Translations under genes and position numbers: made by a program | DNA from: JAKACU01 sp021821185 | Lineage (GTDB): Bacteria > Bacillota > Bacilli > Alicyclobacillales > SLC66 | DNA length: 10,352 nt | NCBI GenBank assembly: GCA_027343965.1 | Contig: DAHWJX010000154.1 | Location: 1 to 10,352, forward strand | Direction of reading: 5' to 3' | The notes under the pieces: generated by a model | What the model was told of the DNA's origin: nothing | Seen by the model: only the letters and a program-made list of their open reading frames with translations | The model's database searches: none | Shown: positions 1-6,194 of the stretch, piece by piece | How positions within the stretch are numbered: the stretch's first letter is position 1 | Layout: each line of letters starts with the position of its first letter

Positions 1-325
1 GTGATGTAATACGACAAGTTGTCAGCCATGTTTCAGCTGTGTGGTGAAACAGCAAAATGGGTGCCCCTTGATTATTTTGTAAGATCTCAAAATCTTGCCA
101 AGTAAATGTAGTTTTTACGTTTTCTACAATAAGTGACATCAGTGCCTTGTACGCAGCTTCCTTGGCTGCAAATCTACCTGCAAGAAGTTCTACTTGACGC
201 TGTTCGCTTTGGTCCTGTAGTAATGAGAGTTCGCCTTTCGTATAAACGCGACGTAAAAATGATTCTTTGGTCATCAATCGTTGAATGCGGTGTAACTCAA
301 TCAGATCAATTCCATGGGCCATCAT
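1..325 (-). CDS. acpS: Holo-[acyl-carrier-protein] synthase (AcpS), 3' end cut by the window edge
   Basis: AcpS transfers 4'-phosphopantetheine from coenzyme A to a serine of acyl carrier protein, activating it for fatty acid synthesis in the cytoplasm. The minus strand from 325 to 1 reads openly for 108 codons. It begins MMAHGIDLIELHRI, matching the AcpS N-terminus with its Mg-binding aspartate (D7). The central family signature RFAAKEAAYKAL carries the conserved glutamate. The last visible residues (TTCRITS) lie just before the position of the family's SISH-like strand, so roughly 15-20 residues are missing beyond position 1; the family is about 120-125 aa. The start at 325-323 is preceded by AAAGGA (336-341, minus) at 10 nt; a second in-frame ATG follows directly and cannot be excluded. 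The gene is divergent from the tRNA-Leu gene. The identification is secure from the motifs. Confidence 0.9.
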   Translation of the reverse strand, partial: MMAHGIDLIELHRIQRLMTKESFLRRVYTKGELSLLQDQSEQRQVELLAGRFAAKEAAYKALMSLIVENVKTTFTWQDFEILQNNQGAPILLFHHTAETWLTTCRITS

Positions 326-399
326 GACATGATCATCCTTTCGCGAAACCACCATGATGGTACCTGAATCGTATGGTTCTAGGCAACATAAAAGGCAAC

Positions 400-428
400 T
401 TGTATTTAGGTACTCTACGTGCTATACT
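400..428 (+). promoter_or_regulatory. Promoter of tRNA-Leu
   Basis: The -35 box TTGTAT (400-405) and -10 box TATACT (423-428) are separated by exactly 17 nt. The -10 box is preceded by TGC, forming an extended -10. Initiation would fall near 435, about 14 nt before the mature tRNA. The 12-mer GTGCTATACTAC (419-430) recurs exactly in the tRNA-Ser promoter. Confidence 0.75.
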
Positions 429-448
429 ACTTTTCGTTCATTCTATAT

Positions 449-535
449 GCGGTCATGGCGGAATTGGCAGACGCGCAAGATTCAGGTTCTTGTGGGGGCA
501 ACCCCGTGGAGGTTCAAGTCCTCTTGACCGCACCA
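449..535 (+). tRNA. tRNA-Leu (anticodon CAG)
   Basis: This is an 87-nt class II tRNA. The acceptor stem pairs GCGGTCA (449-455) with TGACCGC (525-531), followed by discriminator A532 and an encoded CCA (533-535). The anticodon arm CAAGA-TTCAGGT-TCTTG places CAG at the anticodon, reading CUG leucine codons. A long variable arm (GTGGGGGCAACCCCGT region) and the T arm GAGGTTCAAGTCCTC follow, as expected for leucine tRNA. It has its own promoter upstream and a hairpin terminator downstream, so it is probably a single-gene transcript. Confidence 0.95.
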
Positions 536-562
536 AATCTCGTTTTTTAGCAGTAATTGCGG

Positions 563-588
563 CGTGGCTACTAGCCACGTCTTTTTTC
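563..588 (+). terminator. Rho-independent terminator of tRNA-Leu
   Basis: A perfect 7-bp stem CGTGGCT/AGCCACG (563-569 with 573-579) with loop ACT is followed by TCTTTTTTC. It lies 28 nt after the CCA end of tRNA-Leu. Confidence 0.85.
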
Positions 589-659
589 ATTTATTTGAAG
601 TAGGCTTCATAGAGGCTAACGACATCTTCGTACAGGCTATCTGGACTAAATAGCATATG

Positions 660-705
660 AGTGGGTATGAAATAGGTTAACGGTTCACTATGGAACCACC
701 CCACT
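660..705 (+). other. Nested inverted repeats upstream of the poly-His gene
   Basis: The arms AGTGGG (660-665) and CCCACT (700-705) enclose a second pair, GGTTC (682-686) and GAACC (693-697), with loop ACTATG. No T-tract follows, so it is not a standard terminator. It lies 125 nt before the poly-His gene and could be a leader RNA structure or an operator. The rest of the 589-829 gap shows no gene; a TATATA at 795-800 has no well-spaced -35 box. Confidence 0.3.
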
Positions 706-816
706 ATAGAAATTTGTGATTAACAAGGGCTTAACAAAGATAGTCAATTCAATCAGGTGATTTGTACTTGCCACTTCTCGAGTTGGTAGCATCCTATATA
801 CCGAGTTTACATGAGA

Positions 817-821
817 GGAGG
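817..821 (+). promoter_or_regulatory. Shine-Dalgarno site fixing the TTG start of the poly-His gene
   Basis: GGAGG stands 8 nt before the TTG at 830. This supports TTG as the real start; no ATG in this frame precedes the histidine run. Confidence 0.8.
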
Positions 822-829
822 AAATCACA

Positions 830-1159
<330 letters not shown>

Positions 1160-1192
1160 CCAGTAAAACCATCTGTTATACAGGCGACATAG

Positions 1193-1233
1193 AAGCCCTT
1201 GACCTTGCCTTGATGAAATGGTCAAGGGCTTTG
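1193..1233 (+). terminator. Terminator-like hairpin after the poly-His gene
   Basis: A 12-bp perfect stem AAGCCCTTGACC (1193-1204) and GGTCAAGGGCTT (1220-1231) encloses a 15-nt loop. The trailing T run is short (TTTG), so termination may be partial and allow some read-through into moeA. Confidence 0.6.
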
Positions 1234-1276
1234 TAATACAGACGATTATCTGATTAAATAGTTGTATGGTGTTTTG

Positions 1277-1281
1277 AGGAG
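1277..1281 (+). promoter_or_regulatory. Shine-Dalgarno site for moeA
   Basis: AGGAG lies 10 nt before the ATG at 1292; a second weak GGAG (1284-1287) is 4 nt away. An in-frame TTG at 1262 lies upstream of this site and has no comparable ribosome site, which favours the ATG. Confidence 0.6.
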
Positions 1282-1291
1282 CTGGAGCAAG

Positions 1292-2533
1292 ATGGATCAA
1301 CTGTTGCCAGTCGATGACGCAATAGATAGGTTACGACGCGCGGTTTTACCGGTTGGAGTTGAGGAGAGTCCACTTTTTTCATGTTATGGAAGGACCCTTG
1401 CCAAAGACATGATCGCAAATACGGATGTACCTGCGTTTGATCGCGCTATGCTTGATGGATTTGTGGTGCGCTCAGCAGATACGCAGATGGCGACAAGAGA
1501 ACATCCTGTGTATGTACGTTTGCATGATACAACGGTGGGCGCTGGTTATGCAAAGACGCTAGTGTGTGAATCTGGCATGGCTATTCGCACTATGACAGGG
1601 GCACCTGTCATGCCAGGTGCTGATGCTGTTGTTCGTTTGGAACACGCGGATGTTTGTGAACAAAATGGAACGGCCTTTTTGAAAGTTTCTCAAGTAGTGA
1701 CCATCGGTGAGGCCATTCAAGCAAAGGGTCATGACATGCAAGCAGGAACCACGGTTCTGCATCGCGGTCAACGTGTCACTGCTGCTGTGATGGCAACTGC
1801 TGCGGCACAAGGGTACGCCTCATTGCCAGTTTTTATCATGCCTAAAATGGCTGTGATGTCAACAGGTAGCGAATTGGCGGAGGTTGGGGATCCGCTACAA
1901 CCAGGCCAGTTATATAATAGCAATTCGCCACTATTATCTGGAATTATACGTTCTGTAGGGTTTGAAGCGGATGTGTTACCTCCCGTCATGGACGAGTCAA
2001 TGCGACTGCGTGATCGTTTACAATATGTCTTAGCAAACTATGATGTGGTGATCACGACAGGTGGAGTTTCCATAGGAGATTTTGATCTTGTGCCCGATAC
2101 GTTAGAAAGTTTGGGTGTTCAACGATTGTTTTGGGGCGTATGGATGCGACCGGGTACGCCACTTTATGCAGGAACATATGGTCAAAACAAACTGGTTCTC
2201 GCTTTTTCTGGCAATCCCGCCGCTGCATTTGTCCACGCAATCATTTTTTTATTGCCCGTCTTGGAAAGCATGACGGGCATGACGCGACATGCGTTGCAAC
2301 AGGTGCATCAAGCGAAATTACTTGCGGCACCTGTTCATAAAAAGCGCACGAAACATACACGCTTTTTGCGAGCTGCGCTTATAGAACGTGATGGAACCTT
2401 GTTTGCTGACGTCCATGCTGATCAATCGTCTGGAACTATTCAAAGCTATGTCGGTGCCGATGTGCTTGTGCGACTAGAACCTGATGGTCTTTGGGAGTCA
2501 TCCGCAACGGTAACAACATATAAAATTCCATGA
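1292..2533 (+). CDS. moeA: Molybdopterin molybdenumtransferase MoeA
   Basis: MoeA inserts molybdate into adenylylated molybdopterin, the last common step of molybdenum cofactor synthesis, in the cytoplasm. From the ATG the protein is 413 aa, the usual MoeA length. The N-terminal MoeA domain holds PAFDRAMLDGFVVR (47-60), with D55-G56 matching the DG of the usual SAMDGYAVR motif, and TGAPVMPGADAVVRLE (102-117). The central MoCF/MogA-like domain shows STGSEL (190-195), NSNS (209-212), TTGGVSIGDFD (255-265), PGTP (287-290) and SGNP (306-309). The C-terminal beta-barrel domain runs from about 335. No key motif is broken. No other molybdenum cofactor gene is visible in the window. It is followed after 65 nt by gtrA-like on the same strand, with a hairpin between. 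Molybdoenzymes such as nitrate reductase would need it, which fits the NreB-like kinase further right, though the link is inferred. Confidence 0.96.
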   Translation: MDQLLPVDDAIDRLRRAVLPVGVEESPLFSCYGRTLAKDMIANTDVPAFDRAMLDGFVVRSADTQMATREHPVYVRLHDTTVGAGYAKTLVCESGMAIRTMTGAPVMPGADAVVRLEHADVCEQNGTAFLKVSQVVTIGEAIQAKGHDMQAGTTVLHRGQRVTAAVMATAAAQGYASLPVFIMPKMAVMSTGSELAEVGDPLQPGQLYNSNSPLLSGIIRSVGFEADVLPPVMDESMRLRDRLQYVLANYDVVITTGGVSIGDFDLVPDTLESLGVQRLFWGVWMRPGTPLYAGTYGQNKLVLAFSGNPAAAFVHAIIFLLPVLESMTGMTRHALQQVHQAKLLAAPVHKKRTKHTRFLRAALIERDGTLFADVHADQSSGTIQSYVGADVLVRLEPDGLWESSATVTTYKIP

Positions 2534-2544
2534 ATGTTTTTTAT

Positions 2545-2590
2545 CTTATGAGGCATAATACGGTCATTCGACCGAAACCATCATAAGGGG
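2545..2590 (+). promoter_or_regulatory. Two-tier hairpin overlapping the gtrA-like ribosome site
   Basis: The outer stem pairs CTTATGAGG (2545-2553) with CCATCATAAG (2578-2587, one bulged A). The inner stem is CGGTC-ATTC-GACCG (2561-2574). The right arm runs into the Shine-Dalgarno AAGGGG (2585-2590), which stands 8 nt before the ATG at 2599. The outer stem would partly mask the ribosome site. No T-tract follows, so it is not a terminator for moeA. Confidence 0.45.
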
Positions 2591-2598
2591 ATATAGCC

Positions 2599-3009
2599 AT
2601 GAGACGTCGTAACGTCTTTTGGAGTTTATATGCGTTTTGCAGCTTATGTACCGCCTTAATATCTATCATGCTGTTCCGGTTATTTACAAAAGGGTTCGAT
2701 GCTCCATATGAGGAAGCGGTGCTTGTAGCTGGAATCCTGACCATGCCCATCAATTGGCTCGCCGGTGAACAATTAACGTGGTACACACGTTGCGGTAGTC
2801 GAAGTATTCGTGCCATGCGTTATTTTCTTGTTTATGGTATCGGATTATTGCTCAATACATTGGTGATTCACTGGTTAGGTCATGTCTGGCGATGGGATGC
2901 GCGTGTAAGTGAAATGTTTGGACTCATCGTTAGCATGGTGTGGACAGGACCTATGAACCGCTACTTTACTTGGGCAAAAGATATACCTGACGAGACTTTT
3001 CAAACATAG
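2599..3009 (+). CDS. GtrA-like four-helix membrane protein
   Basis: The product is 136 aa with four predicted membrane helices, at about 7-29, 40-58, 75-95 and 104-124. This is the layout of GtrA/DPMS family proteins (about 120 aa), which are thought to help move polyprenyl-linked sugars across the cytoplasmic membrane for cell-envelope glycosylation. Both halves show the family pattern of a helix pair ending in an aromatic, N/R-containing motif: INWLAGEQLTWY (51-62) in the first half and GPMNRYFTWA (117-126) in the second. FLVYGIGLLLNTLVIHWL (76-93) matches the usual helix with its NT pair. The ATG at 2599 has AAGGGG 8 nt upstream. No glycosyltransferase is adjacent, so the substrate cannot be guessed. 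The family assignment is by pattern and is moderately sure. Confidence 0.75.
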   Translation: MRRRNVFWSLYAFCSLCTALISIMLFRLFTKGFDAPYEEAVLVAGILTMPINWLAGEQLTWYTRCGSRSIRAMRYFLVYGIGLLLNTLVIHWLGHVWRWDARVSEMFGLIVSMVWTGPMNRYFTWAKDIPDETFQT

Positions 3010-3014
3010 GTTAA

Positions 3015-3028
3015 GTGTGCTATACTAC
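3015..3028 (+). promoter_or_regulatory. Extended -10 promoter of tRNA-Ser
   Basis: TGC-TATACT (3018-3026) lies 22 nt before the tRNA. The -35 region at 17 nt spacing (TTTCAA, 2998-3003) is poor, so the extended -10 probably carries the promoter. The promoter overlaps the end of the gtrA-like gene. Confidence 0.6.
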
Positions 3029-3047
3029 ATATCGACTGATTTTTTGT

Positions 3048-3138
3048 GGAGAGGTGGCCGAGTGGTTGAAGGCACTCGTCTTGAAAACGAGCAACGGCTA
3101 GAAACCGTTCGTGGGTTCGAATCCCACCCTCTCCGCCA
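3048..3138 (+). tRNA. tRNA-Ser (anticodon UGA)
   Basis: This is a 91-nt class II tRNA. The acceptor stem pairs GGAGAGG (3048-3054) with CCTCTCC (3128-3134), followed by discriminator G3135 and encoded CCA (3136-3138). The anticodon arm CTCGT-CTTGAAA-ACGAG places TGA at the anticodon, reading UCA and related serine codons. The long variable arm (CAACGGCTAGAAACCGTTC) and the T arm GTGGGTTCGAATCCCAC are intact. A hairpin terminator follows. Confidence 0.95.
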
Positions 3139-3143
3139 TCGAT

Positions 3144-3180
3144 AAGGGTAGTTCCTGAGTTATGGGAACTGCCTTTTAAT
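3144..3180 (+). terminator. Rho-independent terminator of tRNA-Ser
   Basis: GGTAGTTCC (3147-3155) pairs with GGAACTGCC (3165-3173), including one G-U pair, and is followed by TTTTAATTTT. AAG before the stem can add A-T and G-U pairs with the T run. Confidence 0.8.
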
Positions 3181-3204
3181 TTTGTGTATCTATTGTTGAA
3201 TAAT

Positions 3205-3235
3205 TTGTTAAAACTGATACAGAATCTGGTATAAT
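3205..3235 (+). promoter_or_regulatory. Promoter of the PAS-PAS kinase
   Basis: A consensus -10 box TATAAT (3230-3235) is preceded by TGG, forming an extended -10. The best -35 match is TTGTTA (3205-3210) at 19 nt, with GTTAAA (3207-3212) at 17 nt as the alternative. Initiation near 3242 gives a leader of about 44 nt. Confidence 0.65.
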
Positions 3236-3285
3236 AAGGCTGTTTGGTACAATTCAGGACTCGAGATTATTGAGGGGGAACCCGC

Positions 3286-4803
3286 ATGGGTGAACGCCAT
3301 CGAGAACAGTATGATCGATTATATCAACATTGGCAGTCCGAATTACTCCATCGATCGATATTTGATGATTATCCTGATGCCGTTTTTGCCATGAATCCTT
3401 TTGGACAATTGATGATGGCTAACGCCAAAGCAGAGTCATTAGGAGGATATAGTAGCGAGGAACTACAAGCAAAAAATATGATCGAACTCATTTTGCCTGA
3501 CGATGTACAAATCGCTCAGGAAGGATTTGAAGCGTGTCTAAATGGATTGGCAAGTGAGTTTGAGATTGCGTTTTTTACAAAGTCTGGTGATCGTCTTGAC
3601 ATTCATGTGGCTCTTTATCCCATCGATTTCGATGGACACAGTAGTGGTGTCTACGGAATTGCTAAAGATATTCGCGCAAGAAAGCATATGGAACGATCTC
3701 TGTTGAAAAGCCGCCTGTTATTGGAACAAGCACAGCAAGCAGCGAAAATTGGGTTATGGGAATTTGACCCGAACACGTGGTCATCGCGTTGGACACATGA
3801 AATTTTCGAAATGTTCGGACTTCCAGAAGGCGATATGGTTTATTATGAGCAAATTATTCTCTACATCCATCCGGATGATCGTGAGGAGTTTATCGATGAA
3901 CTTCATTTGCTAGCCATAGATCATCATCCGAGAGACATTGAGTATCGCATTTGTCGAGCCGATGGTAAGGTACGTATCCTACACTCCAAATGGAACAAAG
4001 GGATGGAGGGTGAACTGATCGGTACTGTACAAGACGTGACTGAGCAAAAAGAGGCAGAACGTATGGTTCGGCAGGCAGAGAAGTTGTCTGCTGTAGGCCA
4101 GTTGGCTGCTGGTGTTGCTCATGAGATACGCAATCCGCTTACTACATTGCGTGGTTTTTTGCAATTATTAGAACAATGTGTGCGTGATTCGGAGGCAAAC
4201 GATCAAGCTGATCGGGAACTTCGTTATTTGGGCATTATGAAATCTGAGCTGACGCGCATTGAATTAATCGTAAACGAATTGCTCGTATTTGCCAAACCTC
4301 AGGCAATTCGCTTTACCGAGGCGAGTGTTGCTGACCTTTTGCAAGATGTCGTGACCTTGCTCAATCCTCAGGCCATTGTTAAGAATGTCACGATTGAGTT
4401 CATCGCCGAACCAACCTTGGATCGAATTGAATGTGACGTTAATCAACTCAAACAACTTTTTGTCAATCTGATAAAAAACGCTATCGAAGCCATGCCTTCT
4501 GGTGGTGTCGTCACGATTGGAGAGACCTGTGACGGCGGACATGTGACAGTTTTTGTCGAGGATGATGGTGATGGAGTTTCGCCTGAAGCGTTACCTCGTC
4601 TGACAGAACCGTTTTTTTCGACAAAGGAAAATGGAACGGGCCTAGGTCTCATGATCTGTCGTCGTATCGTTGAAGCGCATTTTGGCCATATGAATATTGA
4701 AAGTCAAGTTGGTGTGGGAACGCGCATACATGTCAGTCTACCCATTTGGCATCATGAACCTCAGGAAGGGGCAGGCAAAAACATTTCTTCCGTTTTATAT
4801 TAG
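3286..4803 (+). CDS. Soluble PAS-PAS sensor histidine kinase (HisKA type, orphan)
   Basis: This 505-aa kinase would autophosphorylate on histidine and pass phosphate to a response regulator. Domains in order are a PAS domain (about 23-130), a second PAS_3-type domain (about 145-255, with IGLWEFD at 155-161), HisKA with the H-box VAHEIRNPLTTLRGF (277-291, phosphoryl H279), and an HATPase domain. The ATPase shows the N-box NLIKNAIEAM (394-403), EDDGDG (425-430), EPFFSTK (441-447) and GTGLGL (450-455). No membrane segment is visible, so it senses a cytoplasmic or membrane-associated signal. The ATG has GAGGGGG 7 nt upstream. No regulator is adjacent, and this architecture matches phosphorelay kinases of the Bacillus KinA/KinE type, so control of sporulation through Spo0F is a reasonable but unproven guess. 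It is transcribed alone from its own promoter. Confidence 0.93.
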   Translation: MGERHREQYDRLYQHWQSELLHRSIFDDYPDAVFAMNPFGQLMMANAKAESLGGYSSEELQAKNMIELILPDDVQIAQEGFEACLNGLASEFEIAFFTKSGDRLDIHVALYPIDFDGHSSGVYGIAKDIRARKHMERSLLKSRLLLEQAQQAAKIGLWEFDPNTWSSRWTHEIFEMFGLPEGDMVYYEQIILYIHPDDREEFIDELHLLAIDHHPRDIEYRICRADGKVRILHSKWNKGMEGELIGTVQDVTEQKEAERMVRQAEKLSAVGQLAAGVAHEIRNPLTTLRGFLQLLEQCVRDSEANDQADRELRYLGIMKSELTRIELIVNELLVFAKPQAIRFTEASVADLLQDVVTLLNPQAIVKNVTIEFIAEPTLDRIECDVNQLKQLFVNLIKNAIEAMPSGGVVTIGETCDGGHVTVFVEDDGDGVSPEALPRLTEPFFSTKENGTGLGLMICRRIVEAHFGHMNIESQVGVGTRIHVSLPIWHHEPQEGAGKNISSVLY

Positions 4804-4818
4804 GTGATATGGATCACA
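4803..4818 (+). promoter_or_regulatory. CRP/FNR-family operator upstream of the radical SAM gene
   Basis: GGTGA-TATGGA-TCACA matches TGTGA-N6-TCACA, the site used by Bacillus Fnr and by Crp, at 9 of 10 positions. It also reads as GTGAT-N4-ATCAC. Its centre is 4810.5. The best downstream -10 candidate, TATGTT (4840-4845), puts +1 at 4852 and the dyad at exactly -41.5, the class II activator position. It overlaps the stop codon region of the kinase gene. Confidence 0.5.
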
Positions 4819-4872
4819 TCGCAGATCGGTACGCTGCTGTATGTTTACCTTGGTGTATTGATGTTTTTTTGC

Positions 4873-4878
4873 GGGAGG
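4873..4878 (+). promoter_or_regulatory. Shine-Dalgarno site for the GTG start of the radical SAM gene
   Basis: GGGAGG lies 10 nt before GTG at 4889. It supports GTG as the start, in agreement with the family's N-terminal length. Confidence 0.65.
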
Positions 4879-4888
4879 TTCCAAACAC

Positions 4889-5998
4889 GTGGCAACTCAA
4901 GAACAGCAAAAAAGACCATGGCAGCGAAATTTCAATGAAACGCCGTTTATTGTGATATGGGAAGTGACTCGTGCATGCCAACTGCATTGTTTGCATTGCC
5001 GTGCACAAGCTCAAAAAATGCGGGATCCCAGGGAGCTAACCACAAAAGAGGGCATGGAACTTATCGATGATATCGTATCTATGGATCGTCCGTTGCTCGT
5101 GTTTACCGGTGGGGATCCGCTTGAACGTGAAGATTTGTTCGATTTTATTCGTTATGGAACAGAGTCTGGATTAGCTGTGTCTATCACACCAAGTGCGACA
5201 CCGAAAGTAACAAAAGATGCGATCAGGAGAGCAAAAGAAGCCGGTCTCACCCGTTGGGCTTTTAGCTTAGATGGGTCTACTGCCGCGATTCATGACCGTT
5301 TTCGTGGCACGAAGGGTTCTTATGACTTGACCATTCAGTCGTTAAAAATATTGCAGGATCTCAATATCCCGATTCAGCTCAATACAACAGTTACTCGTTA
5401 TAACCTTAATGATTTACACCGTATCGCGGATATTGCCGAACAATTTAACACGGTACTATGGAGTGTTTTCTTTCTTGTGCCGACAGGTCGTGCTCGTGTA
5501 GAAGATATGGTTACCGCAGACGAACACGAGCGAGTCATGCGATGGCTTTTCGAACAATCTCATATGCGCTCTTTTGATGTAAAGACAACAGAGGCACCTC
5601 ATTATCGACGCGTCGTACTACAGCATCGCCAAACCGAAACTGTGACGGATTCTTTGTCGTTTTCTCAGGATCGAGGATTTCACTTGTTTGACGGTCCGCT
5701 TCGCGCGGCTAAGGGTGTCAATGATGGAAATGGCTTCGCCTTTGTTTCGCATCAAGGGGATATCTATCCGAGTGGCTTTTTACCCATTGTGGCAGGAAAC
5801 GTTCGTCAGCAAAAACTATCTGACGTCTATCGCAATTCTCCATTATTTAAAGAACTGCGCGATGTTTCGTTGTTAAAAGGAAAATGTGGGCGTTGCGAAT
5901 TTCGCTCTATTTGTGGGGGATCGCGATCACGTGCTTACGCCTTAACGGGTGATTACTTGGAAAGTGATCCAACTTGTGTCTACCAACCTCGTGTGTAA
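4889..5998 (+). CDS. Radical SAM/SPASM-type protein, related to heme-biosynthesis NirJ/AhbC/AhbD enzymes
   Basis: This 369-aa protein would use S-adenosylmethionine and a [4Fe-4S] cluster for radical chemistry. The SAM cluster motif is C30-x3-C34-x2-C37 (CQLHCLHC) after FIVIWEVTRA. TGGDP (73-77) is the SAM-binding GGE-like motif, followed by SLDG in the barrel. The C-terminus has C333-x2-C336-x5-C342-x20-C363, in CGRCEFRSICGGSRSRAYA and TGDYLESDPTC, a SPASM-like site for one auxiliary cluster. It closely resembles the C-terminus of NirJ/AhbC/AhbD, where CGGC-RARAYA is usual. Here the fourth nearby cysteine is Ser345, as I recall for the TIGR04053-type group. The substrate is unknown; the heme-like tail hints at tetrapyrrole or peptide modification. 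The gene has its own terminator and a FNR/CRP-like operator, so oxygen or redox control is plausible. The family is sure; the precise role is not. Confidence 0.9.
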   Translation: MATQEQQKRPWQRNFNETPFIVIWEVTRACQLHCLHCRAQAQKMRDPRELTTKEGMELIDDIVSMDRPLLVFTGGDPLEREDLFDFIRYGTESGLAVSITPSATPKVTKDAIRRAKEAGLTRWAFSLDGSTAAIHDRFRGTKGSYDLTIQSLKILQDLNIPIQLNTTVTRYNLNDLHRIADIAEQFNTVLWSVFFLVPTGRARVEDMVTADEHERVMRWLFEQSHMRSFDVKTTEAPHYRRVVLQHRQTETVTDSLSFSQDRGFHLFDGPLRAAKGVNDGNGFAFVSHQGDIYPSGFLPIVAGNVRQQKLSDVYRNSPLFKELRDVSLLKGKCGRCEFRSICGGSRSRAYALTGDYLESDPTCVYQPRV

Positions 5999-6015
5999 GA
6001 GTTGTTATAAGACAG

Positions 6016-6052
6016 AAGGAGCATCAGACATGATCGTCTGTGCTCCTTTTTC
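6016..6052 (+). terminator. Rho-independent terminator of the radical SAM gene
   Basis: GGAGCA-(T)-CAGAC (6018-6029) pairs with GTCTG-TGCTCC (6036-6046) around loop ATGATC, giving 11 pairs with one bulged T. A run of five T follows. Confidence 0.88.
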
Positions 6053-6095
6053 AATGATTACGGGACGTGCGATAAGCTGATGATTTTACTTTTCA

Positions 6096-6127
6096 TTGAC
6101 GAAAATCCTCCTTGATAATACTATGAT
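6096..6127 (+). promoter_or_regulatory. Candidate promoter of the chemoreceptor-regulator operon
   Basis: TTGACG (6096-6101) is a good -35 box. At 17 nt it meets TACTAT (6119-6124); TATGAT (6122-6127) is a better hexamer but at 20 nt. No sigma-D-type chemotaxis promoter (TAAA-N15-GCCGATAT) is apparent. Confidence 0.4.
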
Positions 6128-6148
6128 AATGTGTATCGTTCACACATT
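6128..6148 (+). promoter_or_regulatory. Perfect dyad downstream of the operon promoter
   Basis: AATGTGT (6128-6134) and ACACATT (6142-6148) form a perfect 7-bp inverted repeat around ATCGTTC. TGTG and CACA are 7 nt apart, one short of the CRP/FNR and Rex spacing, so the binding protein is uncertain. Its place just after the putative -10 box would suit a repressor. Confidence 0.4.
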
Positions 6149-6182
6149 TTAGGGTTGGAATGGCAGGAGTGTTTGATCAATC

Positions 6183-6187
6183 GGAGG
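6183..6187 (+). promoter_or_regulatory. Shine-Dalgarno site indicating a CTG start for the chemoreceptor
   Basis: GGAGG lies 7 nt before CTG at 6195 but 19 nt before the first conventional in-frame start, TTG at 6207. The frame is closed by TGA at 6174-6176, so no further upstream start is available apart from an ATT at 6189. Confidence 0.55.
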
Positions 6188-6194
6188 GATTTAT

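Noticed and set aside
133..327. 64-codon plus-strand open frame at the left end
   Set aside because: It is the antisense shadow of acpS, whose minus-strand translation shows the clear family motifs.
373..603. 76-codon plus-strand open frame
   Set aside because: It runs through the tRNA-Leu gene and its terminator, has no ribosome site, and is a chance frame.
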